A stretch of 64,000 nt of DNA from Monodelphis domestica (lineage: Eukaryota > Chordata > Mammalia > Didelphimorphia > Didelphidae). Below are positions 43,741-56,606 of this stretch, in pieces. Each line of letters starts with the position of its first letter. Within the stretch, counting starts at the first letter, position 1. The notes beneath the pieces are model-generated. The model was not told the origin of the DNA, searched no databases, and was given only the letters and a program-made list of their open reading frames with translations. Position numbers and translations under genes: made by a program. Where the stretch lies: assembly GCF_027887165.1 (NCBI RefSeq), contig NC_077232.1, positions 7,254,891 through 7,318,890 of the forward strand, given 5' to 3'.

Positions 43741-44351
43741 TACCTTAAAGAGATAAGGAAAAATACTTGTACAAAAATATTTCTAGATGTGCTCTTTGTG
43801 GTGGCAAAAAATTGGAAAATGAGGGGGTGTTCCTCGATTCTGGAATGGCTGAACAAATTGTGATATCTGGTGGTGATGGAATACTCTTGTGCTGAAAGGA
43901 ATAATGAATTGGAGGAACTCCATGTGAACTGGAAAGACCTCCATGAACTGATGCAGAGCAAAAGGAGCAGAACCAGGAGAATGTTGTACCCAGAGACTGA
44001 GACACTGTAGCACAATCGAATGTAATAGATTTTGATGTAATAGACAATGATCCAGGACAATCCAGAGGGACTTATGATGAAAAAGAATGCTATACACATC
44101 CAGAGAACGAACTGTGGGAGCAGAAATGCAGAAGAAAAACATGATTGATCACATGGTTCAATGGGGATATGTTTGGGGTTTTGGTGTTAAATGATTACTC
44201 TGGTGTAAATCTGAATAATACAAAAATAAGTTTTGAACAATAATACATGTATAAACCAGTGGAATTGCTTATCAGCTCTGGGAGGGGGGAAGGGAAGAGG
44301 GGAGGGAAAGAACATGAATCATGTAACTATAGAAAAATATTCTTTAAAAAA
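43741..44351 (+). mobile_element. 5'-truncated L1 3' end, sense
   Basis: Covers the ORF2 C-terminal end ('tttgtggtggcaaaaaattg', 'tgatgcagagcaaaaggagc') and the 3' UTR. The 13-bp TSD 'agaaccaagcaga' sits at 43,728-43,740 and 44,352-44,364. Confidence 0.93.
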
Positions 44352-44460
44352 AGAACCAAGCAGAAGTGTGTAAAGACACAAGATTTGGAGGAAGGTAGAC
44401 TATCTTGTCAACTATTCTAAATGTAAGGGGGGAATATCTGTTCAGCACTGATTATGTCAT

Positions 44461-44701
44461 TGTAGGATAGGATACTCTTCAGAGAATACTGGGATGCCAA
44501 AGATAAGTCCAATGAAACCTTGGTTATTAATCAATTTTATTAAGGTTAATTAGGTTCATTGGGGGCATTGAGGAGTTTACCCACAAGAGGGCACTCCTGG
44601 CTGGCAGCAGGGTGGATCCCCACACCAATCCCAGGCCAGGTCAGATATGATATAGAAACAGAACAAAGAAAGCCTACTGCCAGGGGTGGCCCAGGATCAC
44701 A
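44461..44701 (-). mobile_element. Possible LTR, antisense
   Basis: A TGTAGG...ATCACA block of 241 bp with a reverse-strand AATAAA (within 'caattttattaagg' near 44,533). No second copy in the window and no clean 4-bp flank repeat, so the call is tentative. Confidence 0.35.
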
Positions 44702-44726
44702 TGTAAGTTTTCACTTGGGATAGTTA

Positions 44727-45092
44727 TGTAAAGGGGAAAAGGGATTAATTTTTTAAAGGGTTGGACTTGATTATTTAAAAGTTTGGTCACCAGGAATTTA
44801 ATTCCAAAGAGATTTTATTCACAATTTATTTACAAAATGTAGAAAGAGTGAAGCAAGAAATCAGAGAGAGGATAAGGTAAGATATCTAGCCTGAGCACTA
44901 AGTAATTTACTCCTGGGCCCTCCAGGCAGGGAGAATTAGTTTTAGCTAGCCTCAACAAAGCCTAGGACTCAGGAAGTCTCTTCAGAAAATCCAGCATTTA
45001 AGAGTCAGGTTTTCACTCACCAAGTGTCAGTCCAGTCAGCAGATTCTTCTGCCCCTCTTCACCAGCCTCAACTTGAAAGCATGAAGAATTTT
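44727..45092 (-). mobile_element. Truncated solo LTR (family B), antisense
   Basis: Begins TGTAAAGG and follows the family B sequence (compare 20,874-21,738) through 'caccaggaatttaattccaa', 'gagcactaagtaatttactc' and 'ttctgcccctcttcaccagc' to 'gaaagcatgaagaatt'. It then breaks off into L1 sequence. Roughly 400 bp of the far end is missing. Confidence 0.8.
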
Positions 45093-45454
45093 TTAAATTG
45101 AAGAAAATGTGCTGACCTGGAAAAAAAATCAAGGAGAAATAATTTAAGAATTTTTGGACTATTTGGAAGCCAAGATCAGAAAAAAAAATGTAAGCATTAT
45201 CTTTCAAAAAATTATCAAGGAAAATTGCCATGATATCCTAGAACTGGTGGGCAATATAGAAATTGAAAAAATTATATTAAAAAAAAGAAATTGAAAAAAT
45301 TCACCCACCATATCCTGAAAGAGATGCCCAAATGACTATTCTCAGTAATAATATAGCTAAATTCTAGAATTTCCAGACCAAGGAGAAAATCTTGCAAACA
45401 ATTAGAAAGAAACAATTCAAATACCATGGAGTCACAGTCAGAATCACACAAGAT
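45093..45454 (+). mobile_element. Older L1 (ORF1 part), sense, host of the full-length L1
   Basis: ORF1 sequence ('aatttttggactatttggaag', 'ggagaaaatcttgcaaac', 'ccatggagtcacagtcagaa') is interrupted at the TSD and continues at 53,369. Confidence 0.85.
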
Positions 45455-46193
45455 GACTTCAGGCCAAGATGGCAGCTTAGAGAGAGCTAAAGTTCAGATC
45501 TCCGGAAACCCTTTCTAATCGATCTCAAACTGTATGCTCCTAGGACACCGAAATTCAAAACAAACAACAGGATAGATCCCGGGAACCCTCTTCCTGGACC
45601 TGGATCAAAAGGTATGGCCCCCCAAAAGCCAGAACCCGAGATCACCCGGATCTAAGGGGTAGGCAGAAGGAAGGTCCCAGGACCCCCCCCCCAACCCAGA
45701 GCGCTGAGTCCAAGGCAGCAGCAGGAACCTAAGAGCCAGCAAAAGGACCTCAGGGCTGGCTATTCTGAAGGCCGCATCCTGAAAACAACCTGAGCCAGTC
45801 GTGTGGGCACCCAGATAGCAGGGAAACATAGAGAGACAGAGGGGAGCCTGTAGCCCCCTGGCTGGATCCTTCCATTCAAGTCTCAGGAAAGGTCCCTGCT
45901 TTAAGACACACTCAGTCCAACCCAGCTGAAGTTAATCCTATCAGGAGCCCTCAGAGCTCCAGGAAGCCTTGGTCCCTCCCCCCTCAGACTGCAGGCCCTT
46001 CTGGCCCATAAAGGCTCTGAGATACTTTGCGGACAGTGCCAAGCCAGGCTCAGAGCGTGGAAGTAAGGCAACGGAGAAGCATTGGGAGGGAACTGAGAGC
46101 AGTAACACCTGCAAATGGACAATTCGCCTGGGGCTAAAGCCTCTGAACACCAGATAGAGATAAGAAAAGCTAGACCTCCCCACTCAGATAGAG

Positions 46194-47158
46194 ATGGCAA
46201 ACAGCACAGAAAAGCCCCCAAACTCCAAGAAAAACAAGAAGAAGGGGGCGACTTTGGACACATTTTATGGAGCAAAAATACAAAATACAGAGGAGATAGA
46301 AGAGGAAACACAAGCAAATGCTCCGAAACCTTCCAAAGGAAATGGAAACTCTCCACAAACCCATGAAGAATTTGAATCAGAAATGATAAAAAATATGGAA
46401 GCCTTCTGGGAGGAAAAGTGAGAAATAATGCAAAAGAAATTCACGCATCTACAAAACCAGTTTGACCAAACTGTAAAGGAAAACCAGGCTTTAAAGGTCA
46501 GAATCAGCCAACTGGAAGACAACAAGCATGCAAAAGAGCAAGAATTAATAAAGCAAAGCCAAAAGACCAAGAAATTAGAAGAGAACATAAAATATCTCAC
46601 TGACAAGGTCATAGACTTAGAAAATAGAGGGAAAAGAGACAATTTAAGAATAATTGGACTACCAGAAAAGCCAGAAATAAACAGCAAACTCGACATCGTA
46701 ATATAAGATATAATCAAAGAAATTTGCCCAGAGATTCTAGAACAAGGGGGCAATACAGGCACTGAAAGAGTTCACAGAACACCCTCTACACTAAACCCCC
46801 AAAAGACAACTCCCAGGAATGTAATTGCCAAATTCCAAAGCTTTCAAGCAAAAGAAAGCCTTACAAGAAGCCAGAAAAAAACAATTTAGATATAAAGGAA
46901 TGGCAATCAGGGTCACACAAGACCTTGCAAGTTCCACTCTGAATGACCGTAAGGCATGGAACATGATTTTCAGAAAGGCAAGAGAGCTGGGCCTTCAACC
47001 AAGAATCAGCTACTCATCAAAACTGACTATATACTTCCAAGGGAAAGTATGAGCATTCAACAAAATAGAAGATTTCCAAGTTTTTGCAAAGAAAAGACCA
47101 GAGCTCTGTGGAAAGTTCGATATCAAAAAACAAAGAGCATGGAATACCTGAAAAAATA
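46194..47158 (+). pseudogene. L1 ORF1 (RNA-binding chaperone), broken
   Basis: Starts ATG at 46,194 and is rich in Lys/Asn/Glu. A stop at 46,419 ends the first 75 codons. The frame continues with a clear coiled coil ('FDQTVKENQALKVRISQLED' and on to 'NRGKRDNLRIIGLPEK', the start of the RRM domain). A further stop lies near 46,704, with a frame change near 46,820 before the C-terminal domain. ORF1p normally trimerises and coats L1 RNA; this copy cannot. Confidence 0.9.
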
Positions 47159-47651
47159 AATATGAAGGAAAGGGAAAAGAAGAAAAATGTTATCTTTTTC
47201 TTTTATTCAAACTCTCTTCTTTAAGGACTATATTTATATTGATCTATGTATATTAATATGTGGGGAAAATGTAATGTGTAAATAGGGGGAAAAGAAAGAC
47301 CAAATAGAATAATCTTTCTCACACAAAGATTCACACGGGAAGGGGAGGGGAAGAAAACTCCTATAAGAAGAAGAGAAAGAGAGTTTTTACTTAAACCTTA
47401 CTCTCAGGGAAATCAACTCTGAGAGGGAAGAACATCCAGATCCATTGGGATCTTGAATTCTATCTTACCCAACAAGGGCAGGGAGAAGGGAAAACCAAGG
47501 GGGGTAGAGGGGGAGGGAACATAAAAAATGGAGGGAAGAAGAGGGGGTGGGGGAGGGAACAAAAAGGGAGGGGCTAGAAAGGGAAATATATCAAGGGAGG
47601 GGATAAGGGGGACTGATTTAAAATAAATCACTGGATTAAAAAGTTAGAGCT

Positions 47652-47851
47652 ATGGGGGCAGCTGGGTTGCTCAGTGGATTGAGAGCTAGCCCTAGAGACA
47701 GGAGGTCCTAGGTTCAAATCTGGCCTTAGCCACTTCCTAGCTGTGTGACCCTGGGCAAGTCACTTGACCCCCATTGCCTAGCCCTTACCACTCTTCTGCC
47801 TTGGAGCCAATACACAGTATTGACTCCAAGATGGAAGGTAAGGGTTTAAAA
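47652..47851 (+). repeat. tRNA-derived CORE-SINE in the L1 spacer
   Basis: The best-preserved SINE of its type in the window: 'gggggcagctgggttgctca' head, 'aggttcaaatctggcctta', 'cctagctgtgtgaccctggg', tail 'gatggaaggtaagggttt' plus A-run. TSD 'aaaaagttagagct' at 47,638-47,651 and 47,852-47,865. Confidence 0.96.
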
Positions 47852-48115
47852 AAAAAGTTAGAGCTGAAGAAGAAAGATTAGAATTAGGGAAGGATATCAA
47901 AATGCCAGGGAGACCACAAGTGACAATCATAACTTTGAACATGAATGGGATGAACTCACCCATAAGATGTAGAAGAATAGCAGAATGGATTAGAATCCAA
48001 AACCCTACCATATGTTGTCTTCAAGAAACACACATGAAGCGGGTAGACACCCAAAAGGTCAGAATTAAAGGATGGAGTAAGACCTTCTGGGCCTCAACTG
48101 ACAGAAAGAAGGCAG

Positions 48116-48797
48116 TGTGATATGGAAATCACTTTAAAAGACTGATATATATTAATTTAAGGTCGCCAAGGAATTCAGCTATGTAATTCCTAAATGAAAA
48201 CTCAAGTCAGCAGTCAACCTTTTTATGGTGTTTTAATTACAAACAGGAGGAAGAAAAGTATTAGAGGGAGAGAGGGAGAGAGGGAAAGGGGAGAGAAGGA
48301 AATAGGGCTTAAATACTCACTCTGCTTAAGCTGAGCCAAAGGCCCAAGGCCCTGGATAGCTGAGGCAAAGAAAAGAGATCAGTCCCTCTCACTCATGTGA
48401 CCAAAATGGAGAAACAGTCTGTGGGCTCCTCCACTCCAAGCACCAGGCTCCAACCACCTTTTTCCCTCCACACAGAAAGTCCCCAGAACTCCTGAGCTGT
48501 CCTCTACCTCACTTCCTCTCTCTCACATGTGCCAATGGTGGCTTTAGCTTGACCTAGGACCACCCAGAGGTCTGTCCTTTTTGCACATGTCTGTTGAAGG
48601 CCATATTCTCAAATAATTAAATCTTGAGTTTTGCTACAGCCCCTCCTCATCTTGTTACCCTGAGTAGGGTGGAGATTGTAGTTTCCAAGACCTGATTCTG
48701 TTATTCCAAGTATCTCTATTGTTATTGATCAGGAAATAGCTAAATCCCATCTTCTAAAGAATGGTCTGAATAGGGTTGAGTAGTTTTGAAATTCACA
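48116..48797 (-). mobile_element. Solo LTR (family A), antisense, 682 bp, in L1 ORF2
   Basis: TGTGAT...TTCACA with the 4-bp TSD GCAG at 48,112-48,115 and 48,798-48,801. It aligns with 16,496-17,173 and, on the opposite strand, with 60,649-61,660. It splits the endonuclease domain. Confidence 0.95.
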
Positions 48798-49420
48798 GCA
48801 GGAGTTGCAATCATGATATCTGATAAAGCCAAAGCAAAAATAGACCTGATTAAAAGGGATAGGGAAGGGAATTATATTCTGTTAAAAGGAACTTTAGATA
48901 ATGAGGAAATATCACTAATCAACATATATGCACCAAATAATATAGCACCCAAATTTCTAATGGAGAAACTAGGAGAATTGAAGGAAGAAATAGACAGTAA
49001 AACCATATTAATGGGAGACTTGAACCAACCATTATCAAATTTAGAATAATCAAATAAAAAAATAAATAAGAAAGAGGTAAAAGAAGTGAATGAAATCTTA
49101 GAAAAATTAGAATTAATAGACATATGGAGAAAAATAAATAGGGACAAAAAGGAATACACCTTCTTCTCAGCACCACATGCACATTCACAAAGATTGACCA
49201 TACACTAGGTCATAGAAACATGGCATACAAATGCAGAAAAGCAGAAATAATAAGTGCATCCTTTTCAGATCACAAGGCAATAAAAATAATGATCAGTAAT
49301 GGTACATGGAAAACCAAATAAAAAACTAATTGAAAATTAAACAATATGATACTCCAAAATCGTTTAGTTAGAGAAGAAATCATAGAAACAATTAATAATT
49401 TCACTGAGGAAGATGACAAT

Positions 49421-50041
49421 TGTAGCAGTCCACCCCTAGCTATGGGCAAGGGGAACAGTTGGTATGTACAGATTGCCTTAGAAGAGAGCATGCTCAGTCT
49501 TGAGCATGCTCAGTCTTGCACGTGGCTGGGAAAGCCTCTGACCCGTGACCCCAGCTTCCCCCAGGTTAGGCTGGAACACAGGTTTCTTTGTGCTCACCTG
49601 GTTAAGAGAAACCACACCTATACCTTGTCATTAACCAATGATGATCATCCCTATGTACTGTGTATATTTGCATATGAAAGAGATTAAATAGGCCTCAGCC
49701 AGTTCCACCTTTCCCTCTTCTGCTCTTGCTCCCTTCCGGCTCACATTGATGCCTGTCCTTGCTGGAGCCTGGCCTTTGGCCAGGCTCCATCTTTAATCTT
49801 TCTCTATCACCTCTCCAACCTGTGTGGTATTAAATCTGAATCTCTGGACTGGTAAAAGCCTTTGGAAGGGTCCTTTGATCAGAGCTTGGCTGTGGCTCAT
49901 TGGTAATTAATAAAGACTCATTCCTGCCACCTCATATCTCTACTTCGACTCCGTCATCCCCCTCATGGTATCTAAAACTTCTATCCTTTCTCTATCTTCC
50001 TACCTTAAAGCTTCTCTCTCCCCTCTGAGGAAGCTTTAACA
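49421..50041 (+). mobile_element. Solo LTR (family C), sense, about 620 bp, in L1 ORF2
   Basis: Starts TGTAGCAG and ends TTTAACA, with AATAAA near 49,908. Contains a tandem pair of 'gcatgctcagtcttga' near 49,488 and 49,504. CAAT occurs before (49,417-49,420) and at 50,040-50,043, but the last bases overlap the expected ACA end, so the exact border is uncertain by 2 bp. It has no other copy in this window. Confidence 0.8.
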
Positions 50042-53000
50042 ATGGTGAGACATCCTTTCAAACCTTTTGGGATGCAACCAAAGCAGTAATCAGAGGTAAA
50101 TTCATATCCCTGAGTGCATATATTAACAAACTAGGGAGAGCAGAGATCAATCAATTGGAAATGCAAAAAAAAAAAACTCAAAAGCAATCAAATTAAAACC
50201 CCCCAGCAGAAAACCAAACTAGAAATCCTAAAAATTAAGGGAGAAATTAATAAAATCAAAAGTGATAGAACTATTGATTTAATAAATAAGACAAGAAGCT
50301 GGTACTTTGAAAAAACAAATAAAATAGACAAAGTACTGGTCAATCTAATTAAAAAAAGGAAAGAAGAAAAGCAAATTAACAGCATCAAAGATGAAAAGGG
50401 GGACATCACCTCCGATGAAGAGGAAATTAAGGCAATCATTAAAAATTACTTTGCCCAATTATATAGCAATAAATACAACAATTTAGATGATATGGAAGAA
50501 TATTTACAAAAATACAACTGCCTAGACTAACAGAAGAAGAAATAGAATTCTTAAGTAATCCCATATCAGAAAATGAAATCCAACAGGCCATCAAAGAACT
50601 CCCTAAGAAAAAATCCCCAGGGCCTGACGGATTCACAAGTGAATTCTACCAAACATTCAGAGAACAGTTAATCCCAATACTATACAAACTATTTGACATA
50701 ATAAGCAAAGAGGGAGTTCTACCAAACTCCTTTAATGACACAAACATGGTACTGATTCCAAAACCAGGCAGGTCAAAAACAGAGAAAGAAAATTATAGAC
50801 CAATCTCCCTAATGAATATAGATGCAAAAATCTTAAATAGGATACTAGCAAAAAGACTCCAGCAAGTGATCAGAAGGGTCATCCACCATGATCAAGTAGG
50901 ATTTATACCAGGGATGCAGGGCTGCTTCAATATTAGAAAAACCATCCACATAATTGACTACATCAACAAGTAAACCAACAAGAACCACATGATTATCTCA
51001 ATAGACGCAGAAAAAGCCTTTGATAAAATACAACATCCATTCCTATTAAAAACACTAGAAAGCATAGGAATAGAAGGGTTGTTCCTAAAAATAATAAACA
51101 GTATATATCTAAAACCATCACCTAATATCATCTGCAATGGGGATAAACTAGATGTATTCCCAATAAGATCAGGAGTGAAACAAGGATGCCCATTATCACC
51201 TCTACTATTTGACATTGTACTAGAAACACTAGCAGTAGCAATTAGAGAAGAAAAAGAAATTGAAGGCATCAAAATAGGCAAGGAGGAGACCAAGTTATCG
51301 CTCTTTACAGATGACATGATGGTCTACTTAAAGAATCCTAGAGATTCAACCAAAAAGCTAATTGAAATAACCAACAACTTTAGCAAAGTTGCAGGATACA
51401 AAATAAACCCGCATAAGTCATCAGCATTTCTATATATCTCCAACACAGCTCAGCAGCAAAAACTAGAAAGAGAAATCCCATTCAAAATCACCTTAGACAA
51501 AATAAAATACCTAGGAATCTATCTCCCGAGGCAGACACAGGAACTATATGAACACAACTACAAAACACTTTCCATACAACTAAAACTAGACTTGAGCAAT
51601 TGGAAAAACATTAACTGCTCATGGATAGGATGAGCCAATATAATAAAAATGACCATCCTACCCAAACTTATTTATCTATTTAGTGCCATACCCATTGAAC
51701 TCCCAAAAAATTTCTTTACTGATTTAGAAAAAATCATAACAAAGTTCATTTGGAATAACAAAGGATCAAGGATATCCAGAGAAATAATGAAAAAAAAAAC
51801 ACAAATGATGGGGGCCTTGCAGTCCCTGACCTTAAACTATATTACAAAGCAGCAGTCATCAAAACAATTTGGTACTGGCTAAGAGACAGAAAGGAGGATC
51901 AGTGGAACAGACTGGAGGCAAGCGACCTCAGCAAGACAGTATACGATAAACCCAAAGATCCCAGCTTTTGGGACAAAAATCCACTATTCGATAAAAACTG
52001 CTGGGAAAACTGGAAGACAGTGTGGGAGAGATTAGGTTTAGATCAACACCTCACACCCCACACCAAGATAAATTCAAAATGAGTGAATGACTTAAAGAAG
52101 GAAACCATAAGTAAATTGGGTAAAAACAGAATAGTATACGTCAGACCTTTGGGAGGGGAAAGACTTTAAAACCAAGCAAGACATAGAAAGAATCACAAAA
52201 TGTAAAATAAATAATTTTGACTACATCAAATTAAAAAGCTTTTGTACAAACAAAACCAATGTAACTAAAATCAGAAGGAAAACAACAAATTGGGGAAAAA
52301 TCTTCATAGAAACCTCTGACAAAGGTTTAATTACTCAAATTTATAAAGAGCTAAATCAATTGTACAAAAAATCAAGCCATTCTCCAATTGATAAATGGGC
52401 AAGGGACATGGATAGGCAGTTCTCAGCCAAAGAAATCAAAACTATTAATAAGCACATGAAGAAGTGTTCTAAATCTCTTATAATCAGAGAGATGCAAATC
52501 AAAACAACTCTGAGGTATCACCTCACACCAAGCAGACTGGCTAACATGACAGCAGAGGAAAGCAGTGAATGCTGGAGGGGATGCAGCAAAGTAGGGACAT
52601 TAATTCATTGCTGGTGGAGTTGTGAACTGATCCAACCATTCTGGAGGGGAATTTGGAACTATGCCCAAAGGCCAATAAAAGAATTTCTACCCTTTGATCC
52701 AGCCATAGCACTGCTGGGTTTGTACCCCAAAGAGATAATGGGGAAAAAGACTTGTACAAGAATATTCATAGCTGCGCTCTTTGTGGTGGCCAAAAATTGG
52801 AAAATGAGGTGATGCCCATCAATTGGGGAATTGCTGAACAAATTGTGGTATATGTTGGTGATGGAATACTATTGTGCTAAAAGTAATAATAAAGTGGAGG
52901 AGTTCCATGGAGACTGGAACAACCTCCAGGAAGTGATGCAGAGCGAGAGGAGCAGAACCAGGAGAACATTGTACACAGAGACTAATACACTGCAGTATAA

Positions 53001-53368
53001 TCGAACGTAATGGACTTCTCCATTAGTGGCAGTGTAATGTCCCTGAACAATCTGCAGGGATCTAGGAGGAAAAACACTATCCATAAGCAGAGGACAAACT
53101 GTGGGAGTAGAAACACCAAGGAAAAGCAACTGCCTGACTACAGCGGTTGAGGGGACAGGTCAGAGGAGAGACTCTGAAAGAACACTCTAATGCAAATACT
53201 AACAACATGGCAATAGGTTCGAATCAAGAACACATGTGATACCCAGTGGAATCACGCGTCGGCTATGGGGGGGGGAGGAAAAGAAAATGATCTTTGTCTC
53301 TAATGAATAATGCTTGGAAATGATCAAATAAAATATTATTTAAAGGGAAAAAAAGAATCACACAAGAT

Positions 53369-54445
53369 TTAGTACATTGTATTTTAAAGGATCAGAGGGC
53401 CAAGAATATGATATTCTGGAAGATAAAAATGTTTGGATTACACCCTAGAATCATTACCCAACAAAACAATGTAACTTGTCAGGAGAAAAAAAATGAAATT
53501 TATTGAAATAGAAGACTTTCAAGCATTCTTGATGAACATATCAGAATTCAATGGAAAATTTGATTTTCAAATCTAAGACTCAGGAGAAGCATAAAAAGAC
53601 AAAGGGAAAAGAGAAAACTCAAGGAATTCAATGAGGTGAAACTGGTTATATTCCTACATGGAAAGAAGACACTTGTAACTCTTGAGAATTTTATCCTTAT
53701 TAGTTTATTTAGAAGGAATATACATATACAAAGGTTTCAGAATAAACCAAATTCTAGAATTCCTATGAGTATGAGGACATGATATAAAAAAGTAGGGGTG
53801 TAAAAAAGGGAATTGGAATGGGAAAAGAGGGAAAAGAAAGGTAGAATGGGATAAATTATCTCCCATGAAAAGATGAGAAACAGCTGTTACAGTGGAGGGG
53901 AAGATGGGTGCAGTTATGTTTGAAACTTACTCTCATCAGAGTGGACTGAAGAGAGAATGACAGCCATATCTTACCCTATGGGGAAATAGATGGGGAGAGG
54001 GATAAGAAAAGAGGGGGGAACTAATAGAAGAGAGCAAAAATTGGAGGAAGCTATGGGCAGAAGCAAAACACTTATGATGAAGGACAGAATGAAAGGAGAG
54101 AGAAAAATAAACAGGTAGAAAATAGAATGGAGAGAAATACCTAAAATGTAAATGGATAGCATAGTGGATCAAAAATCAGAATCCTACAATATATTTTAAA
54201 AAGAAACACATTTGAAGCAGGGAGACAAATAAAAAATAAAGGTAAGGCACTCAAGCAGTATCTCATGCTACAGTTGATGTAAAAAAATCAAAAGAGGATA
54301 GTAATCATGATCTCAGACAAAGCTAAAGCAAAAACAGATCTAATTAAGAGAGAAGGAAGGAAACTACATCTTGATAAAAATTATCATGAAAATGAAGTAA
54401 TAGCAATACTAAATATATATACACACCAAATGGTATAAGATCCAC
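53369..54445 (+). mobile_element. Older L1 continued (ORF1 end to ORF2 start), sense
   Basis: Picks up ORF1 after the TSD of the full-length L1, runs through the spacer and enters the endonuclease ('gatctcagacaaagctaaag'). It is then interrupted by an antisense L1 near 54,446. Confidence 0.85.
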
Positions 54446-54639
54446 ACTTCTTAAAAAATATTTTATTTTCCCAAGCACATGTATTAACAATTTTCCATAT
54501 ATGTCCTCTGAAGTTATAAGATCCAAATTGCCTCCCTCTCTTCTTTGCCTCCTCTTCCTAGAGATGGTAAACAATTTGATCTGGGATACACATATATTAT
54601 CATGCAAAATATATTTCCATTTTGTTCATTGTTGTAAGA

Positions 54640-55447
54640 TGTAGGGGGAAATAGGGGTTTTTTAATATAAAAAGATTGGACTGGATTATATTTAAATATA
54701 GGGTCACCAGGAATTTAATTAATTCCAAAAATATTTATTTACAATTTATTTACAAAATATAGAAAGAATGAAGTAGGAAATCATAGAGAGCATAGTGCAA
54801 GATATATAGCCTAAGCACTAAGTAATTTACTCCCAGCCAGTGGCTCAACCCGGGCAGGAAGAGTTAGTCCTTAGGACCTCAGCAAAGTTGAGGACCTGGG
54901 GAAGTCTCTCTCAAGAGGTACACTTCTATGGAGGCTAGTTTTTTTCTGAAAATATCCAGGAAAGGAGTCAGCCTTTTCACTCACCACGTGTCAGTCCAAT
55001 GGAAGAGATTTCAGAACAGCCTCACCAGGAACAGGGTCTCAGATCCAGTCAGAAGGTTCTTCTCCAGTCTCCAACTCAGAACTCTAGAAGAAGTTGAACT
55101 CAGGAAGTTGTGACTCCCTTTTAAAGACACTTTCTTTTGAATCACTTCCTGTGTCTTCCCCTAATTTTACATCTACCAATCACAGTTGAAGCTTTGCTTT
55201 AAGACTGACCAGGGGAAATTAGTTTAATTCTGATTCATCACCCACTATTGCACAAGTGGGTCATAGATCTCCCCAACTCAAGTGTGAACAGGGTGTTTAC
55301 ACTTTTGGTGTTTAAATCTAAAAACAGGCAGATCTCCCCACTCAACTTCAAGTAGCATGTTTACACTTTTGGTGATTAGATCTAAAAATGGGGAGGGGTT
55401 ACAATTTAATCTTCACAATCAGGGGACAGTTAAATTTAATCTTCACA
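54640..55447 (-). mobile_element. Solo LTR (family B), antisense, 808 bp
   Basis: TGTAGGGG...CTTCACA, with the 4-bp TSD AAGA at 54,636-54,639 and 55,448-55,451. Aligns with 20,874-21,738. On its own strand 'gattggtagatgt' and a 'tttaaaaggga' TATA-like box are visible. Confidence 0.94.
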
Positions 55448-55802
55448 AAGAGAATACTTGTATAAAACCCAAATCCCAAAACTAAAACATAGATAAACTA
55501 AAGTATAAAATAGCATGTTTTGCTCTACATTCCATCTTCAGTAGTTCTTTCTCTGGAGGTACATAAAGAATGTTACATAACAAAGAGTCATAAATTCTTC
55601 AGAATTGTCCTAGATCATGTTATTCCTGAGACTAGCTAAGTCTTTCAAAGTTCATCATCATTGTCCAATATTGCTGTTACTATGTACAGCTTCTCCTGAT
55701 TCTGCTCATTTCACAATGTATCAGTACATGTAGGTCTTTCCGTCATCCTGTTTTTATACCACAATAGTTTTCCATCACCAACATATACCACAATTTGTTT
55801 AG

Positions 55803-56606
55803 TGTGAATCTTATTGTAACAAATGAAGGTACTTTATCAGGAATGTATTGGGAATTTTAACATTACTCCACCCATACTTAGGCATACTTTAGGGGAAGAT
55901 AAAATTGTAAACTCCTTACTGAACAATGAAAAGTCCCCAACTCATACTTAAAGTGAAGCAAAAACCCTTAAGCTAGGTCTATTTTTAGATCTAATACAAA
56001 AGGGTACTAAGTACCTATAAAGGTTAAATTAATCACTAAAAGGTCAAGCAATTTACAAAAGGAAAGCTTAACAAAAGAAGTGTGAAGTTTTAGTCTACCC
56101 AGAGAAGGTGATAACAAAAGAAGATGTAAACTAAGAATGGTCAGTCCTGGGGAAAACATCTACTGTGATTGGTAGATGTGAAAATTTAGGGGAGGTGACA
56201 TAAGAGAAATTTCTCTTTAAAAGGAGCTGTCTCTCTCTGAAGGTAGTTGGAATTTTGGAGTTAGTGTGGAGGAGCTGGCTCTCTGAACTTAGGTGGAGTT
56301 TTGCTTGGGACAAAATCTTGTGGTGAGTGGATACAAGACTGACTAGTCTCTCTTAAGGCTTAGACCTAGGCCATTTGGCCTAGGCCTTTTCCTACTATTT
56401 CCTCTTACTCTGTCTCTCTCCCTTCCCTTAATTCCTTCATTCGTATTAATTAAAATCTCCATAAAAACCCAGCTGACTTGGGTATTTTCATATTTGGGAA
56501 TTTTCCCGTGGTGACCACTTATTTTTTAATATAAAATCAAGACACTAAAAATTATCTTTACAGTTTGGCAATTCACAGTCTTGAAACCCACATTTTCGTG
56601 GTCACA
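55803..56606 (+). mobile_element. Solo LTR, sense, 804 bp (B-related)
   Basis: TGTGAATC...GGTCACA, with flanks TTAG (55,799-55,802) and TCAG (56,607-56,610), a 4-bp TSD with one change. It carries 'gtgattggtagatgtgaaaa', 'tctctttaaaaggagc', and a U5 end with 'agctgacttgggtatttt' shared with the other LTR families. Confidence 0.9.

Larger units (their letters stand above)
47902..52811 (+). pseudogene. L1 ORF2 (endonuclease-reverse transcriptase), broken
   Basis: Endonuclease: 'VTIITLNMNGMNSPI', 'CCLQETHM' and 'ILMGDLNQPLS', with a solo LTR inserted after about codon 72. The RT region includes '[19 protein letters not shown]', 'GFIPGMQG', '[12 protein letters not shown]' (motif A), '[13 protein letters not shown]', and a palm box reading FTDD near 51,304 where L1s have F/Y-A-D-D. 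The C-terminal region ends with 'WRGIWNYAQRPIKEFLPFDP' and its Cys/His surroundings. At least several stops lie between 49,049 and 51,000, and a second solo LTR splits it at 49,421. Confidence 0.92.
45455..53353 (+). mobile_element. Full-length L1 (dead), with SINE and two solo LTRs inside
   Basis: The 5' end is 'gacttcaggccaagatgg'. Then follow a GC-richer 5' UTR (to about 46,190), ORF1, spacer, ORF2 and 3' UTR with a G-run, AATAAA near 53,328 and a short A tail. A perfect 15-bp TSD 'agaatcacacaagat' is at 45,440-45,454 and 53,354-53,368. Without the later insertions the element is about 6.4 kb. Both ORFs have multiple stops and frameshifts, so it cannot move on its own. Confidence 0.95.

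Noticed and set aside
43419..44142. Minus-strand frames of 226 and 119 codons as a gene downstream of CATSPER1
   Set aside because: Much of the DNA is the reverse of an L1 3' end with its own TSD (43,728/44,352); the remainder has no recognised content.
50989..51633. 214-codon RT frame as an independent reverse transcriptase gene
   Set aside because: It is an internal piece of the broken ORF2 of the L1 at 45,455-53,353, bounded by stops and within the element's TSDs.
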